Shown piece by piece: positions 6,464 through 6,970 of a stretch of DNA of 6,970 nucleotides. The translations under genes were made by a program, and so were the position numbers. The notes beneath the pieces were generated by a model, which did not search any database, was not told the origin of the DNA, and saw nothing but the letters and a program-made list of their open reading frames with translations. Each line of letters opens with the position of its first letter. Within the stretch, counting starts at the first letter, position 1. Source of the DNA: Bacillota bacterium (GTDB taxonomy: Bacteria > Bacillota_C > Negativicutes > Sporomusales > Sporomusaceae); NCBI GenBank assembly GCA_023441125.1, contig JAEZQV010000359.1, positions 1 through 6,970 on the forward strand, read 5' to 3'.

Positions 6464-6492
6464 TTGACATCTGCCGGCTGGTATAATATAGT
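6464..6492 (+). promoter_or_regulatory. Strong sigma-A promoter upstream of typA
   Basis: A perfect TTGACA (6464-6469) is followed after 17 bases by TATAGT (6487-6492, 5 of 6). A TATAAT at 6482-6487 is also present but only 12 bases from the -35, too close to be used with it. The start of transcription would be near 6499, about 130 bases before the typA ATG. Confidence 0.78.
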
Positions 6493-6510
6493 GAATTGTG
6501 CATGACACTA

Positions 6511-6544
6511 CAAAAGGGTGCAATCAAATGCATCCTTTTGTTTT
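6511..6544 (+). terminator. Terminator-like hairpin just downstream of the typA promoter
   Basis: CAAAAGGGTGCA (6511-6522) pairs with TGCATCCTTTTG (6529-6540) in a 12-bp stem with one G-U, around an ATCAAA loop. TTTT (6541-6544) follows. It may end transcripts of the beta-CASP gene, which has no other terminator. But it lies only about 12 bases after the predicted typA start site, so it would also act on that promoter as an attenuator, or define a short RNA of about 45 bases. Confidence 0.65.
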
Positions 6545-6559
6545 ACCGTAATGCAATAT

Positions 6560-6595
6560 CGGCTTGAGCTTTCGCTGTAAGCTCTGTGCAAGCCG
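6560..6595 (+). promoter_or_regulatory. Second hairpin in the typA leader
   Basis: CGGCTTG (6560-6566) pairs with CAAGCCG (6589-6595). An inner stem AGCTT (6567-6571) with AAGCT (6579-6583) is stacked on it, with a 5-base bulge (6584-6588). No T run follows, and the structure ends 15 bases before the ribosome site at 6611. It is likely a leader RNA element; I do not recognise a known riboswitch class. Confidence 0.45.
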
Positions 6596-6628
6596 TGTTT
6601 CTTTATTATAGGGAGGAAGTCATTTTAT

Positions 6629-6970
6629 ATGGAACGCAACGATTTACGTAATATTGCAATTATTGCTCACGTCGACCATGGCAAGACGACCTTAGTGGAT
6701 GCAATGCTCAAACAAAGCGGTGTTTTCCGCGCCAATGAGCATGTGGCCGAGCGGGTTATGGATTCCAACGATCTGGAACGCGAACGCGGCATTACCATCT
6801 TATCTAAAAATACCGCCGTAATGTATAACAATACCAAGATCAATATTGTCGATACACCGGGGCACGCCGACTTTGGCGGCGAAGTGGAACGGGTTCTCAA
6901 TATGGTTGATGGTGTGCTGCTCTTAGTTGATGCTTTCGAAGGCCCCATGCCGCAGACTAAATATGTGTTG
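6629..6970 (+). CDS. typA: Translational GTPase TypA/BipA, N-terminal part (partial)
   Basis: The frame begins at ATG 6629 and is open to the window end, giving 114 residues. TypA/BipA is an EF-G-like GTPase that binds the ribosome and helps assembly of the large subunit and growth under stress such as cold. The G domain is clear: the P-loop [10 protein letters not shown] (residues 13-22), switch I RERGITI (51-57) and the G3 motif DTPGHADF (75-82), followed by [13 protein letters not shown] (97-109). The start [14 protein letters not shown] and the [14 protein letters not shown] segment are typical of BipA rather than LepA or EF-G. GGGAGGA at 6611-6617 is the ribosome site, at a somewhat long 11-base spacing. 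Expression is probably governed by the promoter at 6464-6492 and the structured leader between. About four fifths of the gene lies beyond the window. Confidence 0.95.
   Translation, partial: MERNDLRNIAIIAHVDHGKTTLVDAMLKQSGVFRANEHVAERVMDSNDLERERGITILSKNTAVMYNNTKINIVDTPGHADFGGEVERVLNMVDGVLLLVDAFEGPMPQTKYVL

Noticed and set aside
6482..6487. TATAAT as the -10 box of the typA promoter.
   Set aside because: It is only 12 bases from TTGACA; TATAGT five bases later gives the correct 17-base spacing.
6667..6948. 93-codon minus-strand frame opposite typA.
   Set aside because: It lies wholly antisense to a clear GTPase domain and has a low-complexity Ser/Arg/Thr-rich product, as expected of a shadow frame.
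1..6970. CRISPR arrays, tRNA or rRNA genes, transposons, phage or defence genes.
   Set aside because: I saw no regularly spaced direct repeats, cloverleaf-like segments, transposase motifs or insertion-sequence ends on either strand.

Overview
The window looks like chromosomal core-gene sequence from a Firmicutes (Bacillota) bacterium. Evidence: purine-rich Shine-Dalgarno sites before most starts, a YheA/YlbF-family protein, a two-P-loop ATPase of the kind found in Clostridia and Bacilli, a type IIb-like MurB, and intrinsic terminators. The balanced base composition, together with a PepSY-type membrane protein (a class frequent in bacteria with an outer membrane), makes a diderm Firmicute of the Negativicutes/Sporomusaceae kind plausible. 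That last step is inference.

Layout. (1) 1-534, plus strand: the C-terminal end of a multi-pass PepSY-associated membrane protein, cut by the window start. (2) 519-617: two hairpins between convergent genes. (3) 648-1733, minus strand: an ATPase with an internal duplication, in which both Walker A motifs depart from consensus. (4) 1734-1975: a divergent intergenic region with face-to-face promoter candidates whose -35 boxes overlap, then a 14-bp hairpin in the leader of the plus-strand genes. (5) 1976-4659, plus strand: a tight four-gene group of trmL (tRNA wobble 2'-O-methylation), an endonuclease IV-like TIM-barrel protein, a YheA/YlbF-like helical protein and murB (peptidoglycan precursor synthesis), closed by an intrinsic terminator at about 4690-4728. 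(6) 4831-6441, plus strand: a beta-CASP metallo-beta-lactamase-fold protein, probably an RNase, with an extra C-terminal helical tail. (7) 6464-6628: a strong promoter followed almost at once by a terminator-like hairpin and a second hairpin, forming the leader of typA/bipA. (8) 6629-6970: the first 114 codons of typA, cut by the window end.

The genes serve housekeeping work: tRNA modification, probable DNA repair, cell-wall synthesis, RNA processing and ribosome-associated GTPase function. I see no mobile element, CRISPR array, tRNA, rRNA or phage gene. The points that most deserve a second look are the leader of typA, the altered nucleotide-binding loops of the minus-strand ATPase, and the shared divergent promoter region. 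I found no convincing undescribed multi-gene system.
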